Below, in pieces: positions 22,707 through 35,065 of a stretch of 64,000 nucleotides of DNA. Each line of letters starts with the position of its first letter. Position 1 is the stretch's first letter. This DNA is from Conus ventricosus (lineage: Eukaryota > Mollusca > Gastropoda > Neogastropoda > Conidae), in the NCBI GenBank assembly GCA_018398815.1, contig CM031615.1, forward strand, positions 57,057,052 through 57,121,051. Direction: 5' to 3'. A program made the translations under genes and the position numbers. A model generated the notes under the pieces. It worked only from the letters and a program-made list of their open reading frames with translations, was not told where the DNA came from and searched no databases.

Positions 22707-23524
22707 ATAAGTGCGACTGGGGGGGGGTGTCTTGCTACTATCCCGAAATATTGTTAAAAGAGGCGGGAATGTTTTTGTGTGGGGGAGGGGGAACGGGAAG
22801 TAGGGAGGAGCTCTCAACTCAAGCGACATTTTTGTAGTGGGGAAGGAGGGAGGGGACACGGTTTTACTCTTCCGGTGTCATTTTCAGTCGATGTCGCAAT
22901 TCGGGAGGTGAAACTTTTGCCAACCGGTAGAAGGGGGGTGGGGGGTGGGGGGGGTGGGGGGGGGGGGGGGGGGGGGCGTATGGATGTGTGAGAAGGGTGG
23001 GAGGGGGTTACAAAAGACCCTTTGAGGTCCTTTTCATGGCGAAAATGCAATTTCTTTTTTTTGCAGCCGAGGGGTGAGGGTGGGTGCAGAGTTTGAGTGG
23101 ACTCCGGGCGTTCCGGACCGACCCTACCCCCCCCCCCCCCCCCCACACACACACATCCAGCCTGCCCTGCCTTGTCCCCTCCTCCCCCATTTGATGCAAA
23201 TATTCTTTCCGTCAAAGATCAAGGTCATTTTGATGGCATCAGATATCGACAGTGCTCTTAAAATGCTTCGAGAAAACATCCAACGCTGCAAATGTCAGTT
23301 AATGAATTTTGATACTTGACGCAATACAGCTAAGAGTTCCTTCTTCCCAGACTGCGCAGAAATGGGAATTCACACCCAGCAGACAAATTTGAACCATGCA
23401 CGTCAACACGTTCATTGTTATGGTGACCTCTCTCATAGGTGCACACACACACACACACACACGCGCGCACACGCACACGCGCGCACACGCACACGCAAAC
23501 ACACGCAACACACACACACACACA

Positions 23525-23568
<44 letters not shown>

Positions 23569-23820
23569 CTTATAAATTTATAACCCTAGTTTTGGTTTCA
23601 TTGCTAGAGATGCTCGTGCTTAAGAGTACTTTTTTTTTTTTTTTTAAATCGGAGAAAGCATTTTTATTCAAGACAGTCACATGATACAACGTAAATAAGG
23701 AAAGATAAGGAAAAAAGATAATGGAGATGAACATAAACAATACATCCGTAATAATTGTAGCACATTACATTCTGAAGACAGCGGGTTGAAATTGTATTGA
23801 CGCACGTATGCTGTTTGCAG
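22707..23820. other. Non-coding stretch with poly-G and (CA)n blocks
   Basis: It contains G runs near 22934-22976, a C run at 23128-23144 and a compound CA/CG tract at 23442-23567. No gene is recognised. Confidence 0.5.
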
Positions 23821-23901
23821 AAGGCGAGCTCAGCGGAAGTGGACGGTCAGTCAGACAAGCGAACTCCTGTAAGTACGACACCGGGGTTCCGAAGAGTGCA
23901 G
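23821..23901 (+). other. Candidate 81-nt internal exon
   Basis: The acceptor is CTGTTTGCAG and the donor GTGCAG|GTGAGT. The 27 codons are open in frame and read KASSAEVDGQSDKRTP then VSTTPGFRRVQ. A second donor-like GTAAGT lies inside at 23869. No family is recognised. It may belong with 19400-19599 and 44658-44738. Confidence 0.4.
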
Positions 23902-23990
23902 GTGAGTATTTCTTTTCAATGTCAGATTTCGTTTTTGCATTTCACCCATGCGACACGGAGCTGGGTTCCGAGGTGTCTTTGGAAACGGGA

Positions 23991-23994
<4 letters not shown>

Positions 23995-24038
<44 letters not shown>

Positions 24039-24071
24039 CTGCACATCTCTCTCTCTCTCTCTCTCTCTTCT

Positions 24072-24119
<48 letters not shown>
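23995..24119 (+). repeat. (CT)n microsatellite
   Basis: These are CT repeats interrupted by TTCT and GCACATCT words, immediately downstream of the candidate exon donor. Confidence 0.95.
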
Positions 24120-24121
<2 letters not shown>

Positions 24122-25376
24122 CATTTGTATACGTCTGGGTGCATGGGGGAATCATGATACTTATTTTGTAGATTGCTTGATTGCATTGTTGTTAGATTCT
24201 ATCTTTCTATCTTTAAAGATTTTCTACCATTTCCCCACCTTACAATATTTAGCATTTATCTTTTTCGTATTCAATGTTGATAATGCAATTCCGCCAATAT
24301 GTTCATTGTCGTAAAATTCCCGTCACTGGGCACACCATAAGCTATTGCTTCTTGCTGATTCAGTTCAATAGTTTATGTACACATCACTGATCAGTAAAGA
24401 AAAGCTTAAACAAAAAACCTCCAGCAAAACAAACAAAACAAAGACAAGACACAACAAACAACAACAACCAAAAAAGGGGGGGGGGGGGTGTTGTCTGTCC
24501 ACTAAAATTTTTCAACTCCACGAGATTTTGTTAATGAGGCAATAAAATGTCTAATAGAAGGTATACCTAAGCCGCCTCCTGGTACTTTTGTTATAACGGT
24601 ATTCTTTCTTGGTATTCTGTCTAGCTTGTTCCAAATGGATTGGAAACATTTTTTTCTGAAAATTGTAATATCAATCCGTGGGTTTGATAACAATATCCAG
24701 AGGTATTACCAATTTTGAAAGAATATATATGTGATTTCAGGACCGCTACTCTTCCAATCGGCGTAATATTTCTTTTTGACCGTATTTTGAAAAGCGTTTT
24801 GACTTCAAGATTTTTTTTTCTGTTAATTCAACTCAACGAATTTTGTTAAATCAGTCATAACCCATATCTGAAGTATCTTAAATTCCCTTGGGTTCCAGTC
24901 CAATTCTAGATGAGGCATATATCGACCATTCAGTGATACTTTGCTTCCTATCCATATTGCTTTTGTTTTCTCTATTCAGGAACAGACCCGCAACTTTTCC
25001 CGTTTTTTTTGTTTATTCAAAAGACGTTTTATGTTCTTGAATGGACAATTGTGTATTGTCTGCGAACAGGGTTATTTTCTGTTCAGTATCACTAACATTT
25101 GTTCCTTTTATTTTTCCATTTTCTCTAACATTATGCTAAGGAATTTCGGCGGAAAGTATAAACAAATGCGGGGATATTGGGTCTCATTGCTTACAGCACC
25201 TTAGTAATCTGAACCAGTCTGAGCATTGTCATTCACCGTTATGCTAGCTTTTATCGTGTATGGAATATCTTTACCCAACGATATATATCTCTCTTCCATA
25301 GCAGATGATTCTAATACCCTATGCATAAATTTCCAATCCAGGGAATCGAAACGTCTTTTCAAAATCTACACATTAG

Positions 25377-25482
25377 CGTCCCGGGTAAATGTTTAGATTG
25401 TAAATAGTCTATAAAATCGAAAGAAAGCTCGTCCCGGGTAAATGTTTAGATTGTAAATAGTCTATAAATCGTAAAGAAAGCT
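25377..25482 (+). repeat. Two-copy 53-bp tandem duplication inside the Tx1-like LINE
   Basis: The unit CGTCCCGGGTAAATGTTTAG and following bases is repeated head to tail with only small indels. Confidence 0.85.
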
Positions 25483-26060
25483 AACATTATCACCAATAAA
25501 TCTGTTTGCACGAATTCCTGTTGGATTTCGTCTTTTAGTTTTAGAAGAACGGATTGTATTCTCCTAGCTATACATGAGGATCCTATTCTTATGTACAGTA
25601 TTCAACAAGGATATGGGACGCCATTTTTTTCATAAAGTTTCTCGGACTGTCATTTTTAGGAATAATACTATTAAGCCTTCCTTCTGGGTATTTGACAATT
25701 CCCCATCCTTGAATGACTTAAGTGCTCTAACCAGTAGATACTCTAATTGTCTACAGAAAACCTTAAAAAAAAAAATTCTGGTTTGAACCAATCTGTTCCC
25801 GGACTCTTTCCGTTCTTCATATTTTTCAGAGCTTCTCCAGCTTCCTCCAGAGTGATTTCACCTTCGGGAACATCTGTTCTCTGAAGTTAGCTTTGGAATC
25901 TCTTTGACCAGGTCTGTAATTTGGCTAATACTTTTCTTTCTTGATACAAATTTTGAAAGAAAACGTTTAACCTCTGTTCTTACATCCTTGGGTTCTTAAC
26001 AATTTCTACATTATCCATTGTGAGATAGGGATGCGTTTATCTATGTAATGTCACTTCTCT

Positions 26061-26186
26061 AAATTACAAAGGTATTTCGATAAATTACAAAGGTATTTCG
26101 ATAAATTACAAAGGTATTTCTCTAAATTACAAAGGTATTTCGATAAATTACAAAGGTATTTCGATAAATTACAAAGGTATTTCGAT
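26061..26186 (+). repeat. Six-copy 21-bp tandem repeat
   Basis: The unit AAATTACAAAGGTATTTCGA plus T is repeated six times. Most copies are identical; one or two carry CTCT in place of CGAT. It lies inside the decayed Tx1-like LINE. Confidence 0.95.
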
Positions 26187-26555
26187 ATTTTCTCCCCATC
26201 TGCCAGCCACCACCCTTGATCCTAGCAACACGTCTTTCCTTCTTTTCCGCTAACTCTAGACTTCTATTGATTTCAGTTTTCTACGTTTCTTTCATTTTCT
26301 TCTGCAGATTTTTTCTTTAAAAGATGCGAATGCCATAGTTACTTTTAGTTATTTTCATCGGTAAAAAGTGTAGAAAAACGTTGATCCGGTACAGTTGGTT
26401 ATAACTCACACTTTGGAATGACAAGTGTTTCTGCTTTATTGTAGTGTACAGCGGCATACTCTTGAGTGACATTATCAATAACATTGTTTATTTCTTCTAC
26501 AAGCTGGTTATCCCGTTATAACGAACTGTTAAGCTTCCAGAATGTTTTACAAGTA

Positions 26556-28169
26556 TGTCATGAGTCGGCCGAATGTTCTCGAGCATTTAGGCAAATTAAG
26601 GGTAGTTTTGCTGTTGTTGAGAGCAAGTTCTGGGTTCTTCAAGTGTGCGAACTCAGGCATCACCAGGGGGAATACCCCGAGTTGTATACTGAAGGAGGAG
26701 AGAGTTACTGGGAAGTGTTTCGCATGTCCGAGGGATAGGGACAAGTAGTTGCGACCTGCCGGTCCTGGGTAGAGGAGTGTCCAGTCCGACCACTGGCTGG
26801 CTATTCACTGGGTTCTCCAGTGGGCCGGGAGGGAAGGCGATCGTGTCAGGTGACCGTCACGGGTAGGTGACCGTCAGCCTGCAGGCAGAGTACGGCGACC
26901 ATTCAGTCATCCTTGTTCTGAGGAATGAATGGAAGGCTGCGGCCTATTGAGTGGTTTGCGCCTTGTTGTCTATAGAGGTGGTAAATACTTGAAGCATCAG
27001 TCATGGCTGGTAGAGAAGTCCAGGCTGTTAGTACAGTGGGTAGCTTCGGGGAATCGAACATGAGTTTGAATAGGAGGTTAGGCATTAACCACTGGGTGCC
27101 CAAGTCTTTGTTGGCGCTAGCAGCTGTTGTGTGTGTGTGTATGTGTAGGTGACTAGGGATTCCATTGGTGGAATAAAAATAACTTGGGAATTTATTGGTA
27201 CAAATTGTGTGTGTGTGTGCCCGTGATTCCATTGGTTGAGCCAGTTAAACTCGGGTTCTCTCTTGTTTGAGAATGAATATAAGGTGCTTGGAAAACCAGG
27301 GAGGGGGTGACTCACTTAAGGGAAAGTGAACTCGCCCGTCTTGCTGAGGGCTCAAGAAAATACAGCGTGAAGCAGAGGTTAGCTGTCGCCTCGTTGTCTC
27401 CTGGGTGGGGACGTATGACAGTGGAGGTTGCTGTAGCCTCGGAGCCGACGACGAGAAGAATTGTCTCCCGTGTGGGGACTGTCGACAGCAAGACGTGTCA
27501 GCCTGTTGGGGCCTAGACAGGGAGCTGCCAGACAACGGTGGGGTGTTTGCAGCCAGAGAAGACCTGTGGGAGAGGCCGACAGGAACCCTTTCCGTGGAGA
27601 GGGCGAAGTACGGTGGAGTCCGGGAGACTCGGTGTTAGGGTGCGACTCAAGCTACGTTGCCAGTGTCCCCCAACTGGGATTTGGCCAATCGGGAGGACAC
27701 AACGGTGTGGCAGCTTCAGCTCATAGTCGCAAAGTGGGATGAGAGAAACTGACGGTCAACCGAGGAATGCTGGCAAGTTACGGACGTTTTATTTGCTCTT
27801 AAGTTTATAAGTGTGCAAACAGAATTGTGGAATATTGTCTTTCCTGGTTAATGAAGAGCACTTGAAGGAAAGGGGATGCGATTTATGAGATTGTCTGTAT
27901 GATGTTTACATTGTTGTATGATACAGATAGTTGTGTTGTGTAGTGACGGGTGGGGGCTCGGAGTCAAGTTAAATAAAGTTTATTTTCTATGAAATGTTAT
28001 TGGTTTCCCGTCACCTTTGTGCGGGCCCGATGTGAGTGACAGAGTGCGTGTGCCTATGCGAGAGCGCATTTTGGTTGTGAAAGCGTAAATACTTCTGTCT
28101 ATAACCCCCTGCATCCCTGAATATGAAAATCATTTTAATAACGAGGGGGAGCGTCGGAGACCCGTCACA
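26556..28169. mobile_element. Solo LTR (1,614 bp) with 5-bp target-site duplication
   Basis: The element begins TGTCATGAG and ends CCCGTCACA (TG...CA ends). It is flanked on both sides by AAGTA (26551-26555 and 28170-28174). Removing it together with one AAGTA restores the reading frame of the surrounding Tx1-like ORF across the junction, which strongly supports this boundary. No gag or pol is inside, and no second LTR is seen. An AATAAA at 27972-27977 near the right end suggests plus orientation. The superfamily cannot be told without the internal region; a 5-bp duplication is common in Gypsy, Copia and BEL elements. Confidence 0.8.
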
Positions 28170-28839
28170 AAGTAGTATAATTTCCGAATTTTAAAGACAA
28201 AGTTACCATAGAGTGGTTTGAACGGTGAACGTTCTGAATATCGGGTTCGTCAACAAAGTGAATGAAATTCAAGAAAGAAATCCAGCCTGCTTTGTTTTAA
28301 AGGGCTTGGTTTTCGCCAAGTATGCCGTTTGCACCCCGGATTACATTCTCTCCAGATATCTGCTCGCTCTATGTCATATTTTGGACTTTCTCTTGAGCTT
28401 TAGGATTATTATTACATTTGTAATGATCAGTCTGTCGAGGGGTCTAAAACGAGATTCCAGTCACCAACTACTACGCAGCGAGTTTTAAATTCTTTAATCT
28501 GATTTAGTAAGAGTTCTTAAAGTGATGGATTGTCCCTGTCGGAACCATAAACATTAACAAGTAGTATGTCGTACTCCATGGCTCTAACCAAGATCATGAG
28601 ATAATTTTGATCTTTGTTCCTTTGAATCTTAACTTTGAACTCCAAAGTTACCTACTCCTCTAGCGTTTGATTTATATCATTCAAAATAACGGGTTATAAC
28701 CCCATTCTGCTGCAACATATCTTTCTATCTTTTTTCGCCCTTTTTGTGCGTTTCTCAGGCCCTGACATTTCAAAGAGGCTATCGAGATAGTGCCCATTCT
28801 ATCGGTACAGACACCTTATCTCTGCAAGTAACACATTAA

Positions 28840-29048
28840 GGTAAAAATTCATCCTTGAATACCCCCCCCCCTCCAAAAAAAAAAAAAAAAAAAAAATTGT
28901 TCGGAATTGTGCACAACTAATATGATCAGCCACTGCAGCATTTGTTTTTTCAAAAGCACCCAAGGTCCCCATGTTCCCAACAGAATACAAAAACAATAAA
29001 GCAGAACAATCAACTTATGTGATGACGTCTGTCTTACCCCTTGGAAGT

Positions 29049-29079
<31 letters not shown>

Positions 29080-29109
29080 GGGGGAGGAGGGGTGGGGGGG
29101 GGGTTGGGG
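28840..29109. repeat. Homopolymer-rich spacer between LINE copies
   Basis: It contains a C run, an A run of about 23 bases (28877-28898) and G runs with a (GT)n tract at 29048-29113. No gene. Confidence 0.7.
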
Positions 29110-30590
29110 GGTATGGAGAAGAAGAGAAAAAATGTCGGGCCGTCCTGTGGGTCTGGAGCCTGTAGCCAGCTTGCCGTACAGCATGTCCTTTAGGATGCGA
29201 CCGTCGCCCATGTGGTTGACGTGGCCAAGCCAGCGCAAGCATTTCTGTGTCAGCATGGCGAACATGCTAGGCATCCTTGCCTTCGTCAGGACGTCCTTGT
29301 TGGTGACGCGGTCCTGCCAAATGATGGCCCGGAGTCTTCTGAGGCAGCGCAGGTGGAAGGCGTTCAGTCTGCGTTCTTGTCCAGAGTACAGAGTCCATGT
29401 TTCACTTCCGTAGAGAAGAGTGCTTAGCACACAGGCTCGATACACTTTCATCTAAGTGTTTGACGTTAGCATGGTGTTGTCCCAGACTCTCTTCGCTAGA
29501 CGTTGCTTCCTTGCCAATCCGCACGTTCAGCTCAGCGTCCAAAGAGAGGTTGATGGAGATGGTGGAGCCCAGGTAGTAAAGTCGTCGACCACTTCAAAGG
29601 TGTGATCGCCGATGGAGATGCGGGGAGTGCTGCCGACGTCTTGGCCCATTATGTTTGTCTTCTTTAGGCGCGGCCGATTGTGAGGCCGAGCTCGGTGCAG
29701 GCATCGGTGAAGCAGGTGGTGACCCGTTGTCGCGCCTCCTCGGTGTTGGCAGTGATCTGCGAGGAAGAGTATCTCCATGATGAGGACTTTTCGCACCTTC
29801 ATCTTTGCTCAGAGGCGTGCCAGGTTGAAGAGGCTTCCGTCACTCCTGGTGTGGAGGAAGAAGCCGTCTTCAGACTGTCGGAAGGCATAGCATATAGTAG
29901 CAGGGAGAAGATACCAAAGAGTGTTGGAGCGAGCACGCAGCCTTGTTTGACACCGCACTCATTGAGAAGGGGTCCGAAGATGAGCCGTCGTACTGGACAG
30001 TGCCATTCATGTTGTCTTGGAAGGACGTGATTATCTTCAGGAGCTTAGGGGAGGGGGGGGGGGGGGGGGAGGACATCCAATCCGGTGTAGTAGGGTGAAG
30101 AGGCCTGACCTACTGCCCAAGTGGAACGTTATGGTCATGTCGATGAAGGCGATGAACAAGGGTTGTCTCTACTCGGGGCACTTCTCTTGTAGATGCCTCA
30201 AGGAGAGAATATCATGTCAGTCCTCGACCTCGCAGCTCTGAAGCTGCACAGTGCCTCTGTGTACACTCGTTTGGCGAGGAGCCGCAGCAACGTGGGCGAG
30301 GGCTTTGCCAACAGTGCCGAGGGGGGATAATCCGCGGTAGATGTTGCGATCGCTGCGCTCCCCTTTGTTTTTTGTATAGCATGATGATGATTGCATCGCG
30401 CATGTCCTGGGTATGGTCCCTTCCTCCCAATACTTTAGCAGAAGCTCATGGAGGTGACCTACGAGACAACTCTCCTTGCAGGCTTTGATGACTTCTGGTG
30501 GAATGCCATCGCTACCTGGAGCTTTACCACAGGCTAGCAAGTCAGTGGCCTTGCCGACCTCCTCAGTCGTGTCCGAGGCAGATTGTTAGG
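29110..30590 (-). mobile_element. Degenerate LINE reverse transcriptase with C-terminal domain
   Basis: In minus-strand order the readable blocks begin with GKAPGSDGIPPEVIKAC and HLHELLLKYWEEGTIP (30540-30430). They continue with DMRDAIIIMLYKK, IITSFQDNMNGTVQ, MGQDVGSTPRISIGDHTFEV, then KVYRACVLSTLLYGSETWTL and LRWLGHVNHMGDGRILKDML. The LLYGSETWTL...WLGHV...RPTGRP ending is typical of a LINE clade common in molluscs and fishes, though I cannot fix the clade by eye. Several frameshifts mark it as dead. Confidence 0.8.
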
Positions 30591-30599
30591 TGGCGTCGT

Positions 30600-30945
30600 T
30601 TTTACTAAACCATAACTTTAACAAAATCATGGAATGATCAGTTCTATATCCACATTCATTGTCTGCATCTTCAACAGAGAAACAACTTGATCCGATATGA
30701 GAAAGAAATCGAGTCGCGCCTGCCAAGTATATCTGCGACAGTCCTGGTTCAAGTCCTTTCAGATATCATTTAGTGTTCTAGATAGTTCATATTGTTATCT
30801 ACTGTTTTTCCCGTTTTGAAGTTAACAGTTTAGTGATTACAATAATCTCTCGCCGGATCTAACACAAAGTTAAAACTCTCCTCCTATTACTACATTACTT
30901 ACACCAAAATTAATTTGTTGATTCAAGGTAGAAAGTGGTTAAGAG
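30600..30945 (-). mobile_element. Fragment of a second Tx1-like endonuclease
   Basis: On the minus strand the frames give NVVIGGEF, then DLNQDCRRYTWQ and ARLDFFLISDQVVSLL, which are Tx1/L1 endonuclease blocks. The region overlaps in content with 28240-28500 but differs in sequence. It is therefore a separate copy, not a displaced piece of the first. Confidence 0.65.
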
Positions 30946-31387
30946 CTCTTACTCAGAGCAATAGAGAAGGCGAAAGAGCAAAAACCGTGTTAAAATGAAA
31001 AACGAATGCAACAAATGGGGAGAGGAGAGTAGGTACGTTTGTGGGAGGTGAAGGGGGTGGGAGGCGAGGGAAAATGGAGTTAGATGGACTTGTGAGTGTA
31101 GGATGGGTGTGTGGACATGTGGGGGTTTGGGGAAGAGTAAGTATGTGTGTGCACGCGCGCGCGTGCGCGCACACTGTCTAGATGGGGGCTTGGTGGGAGT
31201 GGATGTGAGGAAAAGACGCAGGCAAGATCTTTTACAATTTGTCACGCGTGTGTCATTGAATACCTGGCTGCAGTTTCGTCTAGTACCCTCGGGAAACCAG
31301 AGGAAATAACGAGGACGCCATTTCCTCCCTTCAATTTTCTCTATGGTTATAGAAGCGCGCGCACTCACTCACTCACGCACGCGCGCG

Positions 31388-31435
<48 letters not shown>

Positions 31436-31639
31436 ACACACACACCCGCGCGCGCGCGCGCGCACTCGGTCACAAACGCACAGAATTCAATTAAAAAAAA
31501 ACAACCTATATAGGCTATTGAGCCTCGGGTCGTTTTCATGCCTCGGTTGCCTCGGCAAAGAAAGCAACGGAGTTAAATTCATTTTGCTCGGGAGTTAAGA
31601 AAACGAGAAAGAAAAACAAAAAAAACATGAATTTATCGT
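30946..31639. other. Spacer with alternating purine-pyrimidine block
   Basis: It contains a long CA/CG alternating tract at about 31362-31466 and a shorter GC-alternating word at 31155-31171. No gene is recognised. Confidence 0.5.
31362..31466 (+). repeat. Alternating CA/CG tract (Z-DNA-prone)
   Basis: A core of (CA)n is bounded on both sides by (CG)n runs (about 31378-31397 and 31446-31462). The purine-pyrimidine alternation is nearly unbroken for about 90 bases. Confidence 0.9.
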
Positions 31640-31940
31640 ATGTAGTGTGTTATTCATCGTGTAAGAATTTTAGGTTATTTTACAATTTTTTCTTGATCAA
31701 GGATGTTTTTGAAACTGTTAATGTTGTTGGCTCTTCTAACATGCGTAGACAGAACATTCCAGTGAGGTTAAGTTCTGCTACTAAAACATTCTTACGAAAT
31801 ATCATTCCATGAATAATTCATGCATAGTTTGTTCCTGTGTCAGAATAAGATTTTGTGAAACATTTCCTCGGGTCCAAATTGTCCATTCCATTCAGAACTT
31901 TAACTGTATCTCGTCACGTTATCCTTCGGAATTTTAGTAA
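31640..31940 (-). mobile_element. C-terminal fragment of a LINE reverse transcriptase
   Basis: On the minus strand, across frame breaks, the segments KVLNGMDNLDPRK, FFRKNVL and RRANNINSFKNILDQEK can be read. These match the usual C-terminal tail of CR1/Jockey-type LINEs (ILNG...WNSLP...TFKNRLDK). The frame is broken in several places. Confidence 0.5.
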
Positions 31941-32699
31941 TGGTTTGTCTTCCCCGGGGGTTTGCAACTTTGCCGTGGTATGAGGGCTTGTGCTGTTCAG
32001 TGATCGCATAAGTTCTGCTGACATGGGCATCAATACTTAGATGATAGGCTAATGTTTATTAACGCTTTCGGGTCTGTACAGCCAATTTGCTGATTGGCGT
32101 AAGCACAACGTGGTAGTAGTTGATGCCCCTGGTAGGGTAGGAGTTGATGCCCCATGTCAGAAAGGTTAAGGGTGAGGGGCCCGATAAATAGTGACCCGTC
32201 TTTTTTCCTATTCTTTCTTCTGCCTTTCAAGTATTCTCTTCCACCTTTTCTTTGTGGTCTTCTTTTGATCCGCAGTGTTTGCCGCGCGGGGCGACCTGTG
32301 ATGGAGGGGAATGAGATCCTGATGGTTGAGAGGGCAGGTGCTTTCTACACAGCCCTTTGGCACGGACCACTTTTAGACGGAAGTACACTCTGGCCCGGGT
32401 GTATCGGTCGGCTACCCCTGCGTGGGGCTGGGTCAGGACAGGCAGTTCCCCGGCTGGTAACCCCTGTAGTGCTCGATTCTCTGTCCCCGGGAGCTGAGCA
32501 TGATCAGAGGGGATAGGGTTGGTGTGAGTGGGCTGGGTTTTGTTGTATATCCCTCCCGAAGCCTGGAAGGGGTCAAGACAAGTGACCACTTGACCTTGGC
32601 TCCGTAGTTGGATTCCGTGGTGGGGGTAGGGAGAGATGAAATAAAAACATAAAAATGGCTTCTTCATACCCCCCCCCCCCCCCACACACACACAAACTA
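31941..32699. other. Stretch left of the Jockey-like LINE
   Basis: No gene is recognised. The short repeated words GGTAGTAGTTGATGCCCC and GGTAGGAGTTGATGCCCC lie at about 32110-32153. The right part may be the 5' UTR of the LINE that follows. It ends in a C run at 32670-32683. Confidence 0.4.
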
Positions 32700-35065
32700 A
32701 GTAAAGGAAAGTAATAACAACTGTCGGATCTCGACATAGATTCGGACACAGACACAAGAAAAAGGACAGGATTCTTGGTTTCCTGGTTGGTGGTCGAAGG
32801 AACGGAAAATGAGAAACTGATGGCAGCTTTAAGTCTTTCAGCAATCCAGAAAAAGGTTTTCAAGATATTGCGCCGAGCAGAACAGCTTCTAAGCGCCACA
32901 AAACTTGTAGGCAGGGAGATCAGAGTGACACCGCACGGATAAGTCAACTCGTCAAAAGGTGTCATGAGATGTACTGAATTCAAAGGAGTGTTGGAGGCAG
33001 AAATAAACAGAGTTAGAGCCTCAAGGGGTGATTGATGCCCACAGAATAACAATTCGGAAAGGATTTAAGAGATTGCCCACACACGCAGTCTTCCTGACCT
33101 TTTGTTCGCCTTGTCTTCCTTCTTGGCTACCTTGTGAAGTAGACCTCTACGTTCCATCTCCAATGAGGTGTTTCCATTGTCAACAATTTGGACATGTTCG
33201 TGACAGGTGCTCGGGGGAGATTTGTGGTCGGTGCTGCAAAGCAGTCCATGAAGGGCCTTGCCAGGGACCAGCCCTTTGTGCCAACTAGTTGTGTTGGCAG
33301 CCAGAAAAAAAACAAACACCATCAAGCAAATAAAGACTGAAAAGAGAATTCCCTTCTTGAAGCATTGTCGTGCTCAGCTGCTGTTAAAAATAAAGTCTGA
33401 CAGTGTCTGCTATTGTCAGACAGACGCATTTGATTTTTCTATATCTATGCAAGAAAAACCAGCATAACTATGGATCAGAAAAACCTGCAAGAAGGTAAGC
33501 AATACCTCCGAAAAAGACCAGCTCCCTCAGCGAAGGTATTAAACCCGCTACCGCCCTCCCATCCCCCCGTTTGTCCAACAGCCAAAAAAGTCTGCTGCTT
33601 AATAGGCTGGGAAACGGACCCCTTCCAGATCCTCCCAGCCTCGCTCCCCTGGAAGGATGGGAACAGAAAACCGGCTGTTCCCCCCCCCCCCCCCAGGTCC
33701 TTGAGCCCATCCAAAAGTCCCTGAGGGAAACACTGTGGAAGTGACGGAGGTGGATGGGCCTCTGTCTACCTCTTCAACCTCCACATGGAGAAAGGGTCAG
33801 GAGAAAACACTTATTGGCCCCAAGCAAACGGATCTGTTAGCAGAAAACAAGTTTTGTCCTCTCCAGTCCGACAACAAAGATGCTAAAATGGAATGAGTTG
33901 TTCACTGTCTTCATTTCCTCGCCATGATGGTGTCAAAAATTCTCCATTGGAACATCTGGAGTCTTTCCTATCTTCAGGAGCTACAGCTGCTTTGTCACAA
34001 TGTGAAACCTGTTGTGATAGCTCTGTAAGAAACTAAACTGCAGAACTAGAAGACTCACTTTTTCCGGTTTTGAAGTTCTCTCAAAACCAGCACAACCCAC
34101 TGCAGGTGGAGTAACGGGAGGAGTCTCATCCACAGTCTCTTGTGTTCAGTCCTATCGATTTAGATACTTCTCTTCAAGCTTTAGCCGCTAGAAGAATTTT
34201 GCATAAAACAGTATCAGTGTGTATACCCCCATCTCTCTGTCAGTCGACGAGCTGGTCAACCTAACTGGAGAACTTCCACGACCTTTTTTTTTGCTGTTGG
34301 GTGATTTCGGTGGGAACAATCCTCTTTGGGGTAGTGTGAATTCTTCATCCAGAGGTCTGCTTCTTGAAGATGTCTTTTAAGAGCTGGATTTGTGTTGTCT
34401 GAATGGTGGGTCTCCAACTTGGCCTCCATTCCTCCACAGGTACACTTTCTTGTTTAGATTCGTCAAATGTGATCCCTGACTGGTCCTGGACTATGAGTGG
34501 TGTGCTCACAACGGTCTTCACGGAAGTGACCATTTTCCAGTTATCCTAAAATAAAATAGTAAAGAAAGCTATAGTTCACCTGAATTTTGTAAAAGCTAAC
34601 TGGGATCTGTTTGCATGGCGTGTCCGAAAAGAACTTAAGCAAGAGGAAGTTCTGCAGTGTGCGGACCTCGCCAAAAGCTTGACAGATACACTCCGAAAAT
34701 GTGCAAAAGACAGTATTCCGACTTTTTCAAACAAATAGCTCATGCCTAAAGCACCCTGGTTTTATTCTGAATGCCAGCACATTTCCATTGAACACAAATG
34801 CGCTCAGCGTCAGGTGTTTCAAAGAGCTTCAGCTCGCAACGCTCGAGCCCATCAAAAACTCGAAGCCAAAACAAGACATACTTTTAACGTATGTAAACGT
34901 CAGTCTTGGAGAGACTTCGGCTTCAAGCTGGCATCTAAAACATCAAAGAAAAAAGTTGCGTAAACTTATTGTTATACTTTCTCCTTGTAGAATGTGGCAT
35001 TCTGATGAACTTCCTTCTATAGATCGAATTACAAAGCCTGACAGTTTTAAAAAGAATTTAATAAG
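32700..35065 (+). mobile_element. Jockey-like LINE, ORF1 plus endonuclease, no RT
   Basis: ORF1 remnants include KLVGREIRVTPHG and NSSKGVMRC. A CCHC zinc knuckle follows (CFHCQQFGHVRDRC, 33170-33211), then CGRCCKAVHEGPC and ALCAN. ORF2 starts near 33923 with SKILHWNIWSLSYLQELQLL and has the endonuclease block LLLGDFGGNNPLWG (about 34290-34330). It then runs through KAPWFYSECQHI and stops near 35065, before the RT domain. Several stops and frameshifts are present. The 3' half is missing, so this is a 3'-truncated or deleted dead copy. Confidence 0.75.

Larger units (their letters stand above)
24490..28830 (-). mobile_element. Degenerate L1/Tx1-like LINE, split by a solo LTR
   Basis: Read on the minus strand, it starts near 28790 with the endonuclease N-terminus (SIASLKCQGLRN). 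It continues with DILLVNVYGSDRDNP, then VVGDWNLVLDP, then DIWRECNPGCKRHTW and SNHSMVTLSLKFGN. After the LTR insertion it resumes with FWKLNSSL and QLVEEINNVI, passes through a very decayed RT, and ends with IPSIRHFIASL near 24500. These are the characteristic blocks of Tx1/L1-type ORF2. Many stops and frameshifts show that it is old and inactive. Confidence 0.75.

Noticed and set aside
23797..24314. Ser/Leu-rich plus frames of 124 and 168 codons
   Set aside because: Beyond the 81-nt candidate exon they run through an obvious donor site and a (CT)n tract.
32227..33052. Long minus-strand frames of 159-205 codons
   Set aside because: The plus strand here reads as ORF1 of a Jockey-like LINE; the minus frames are shadows of it.
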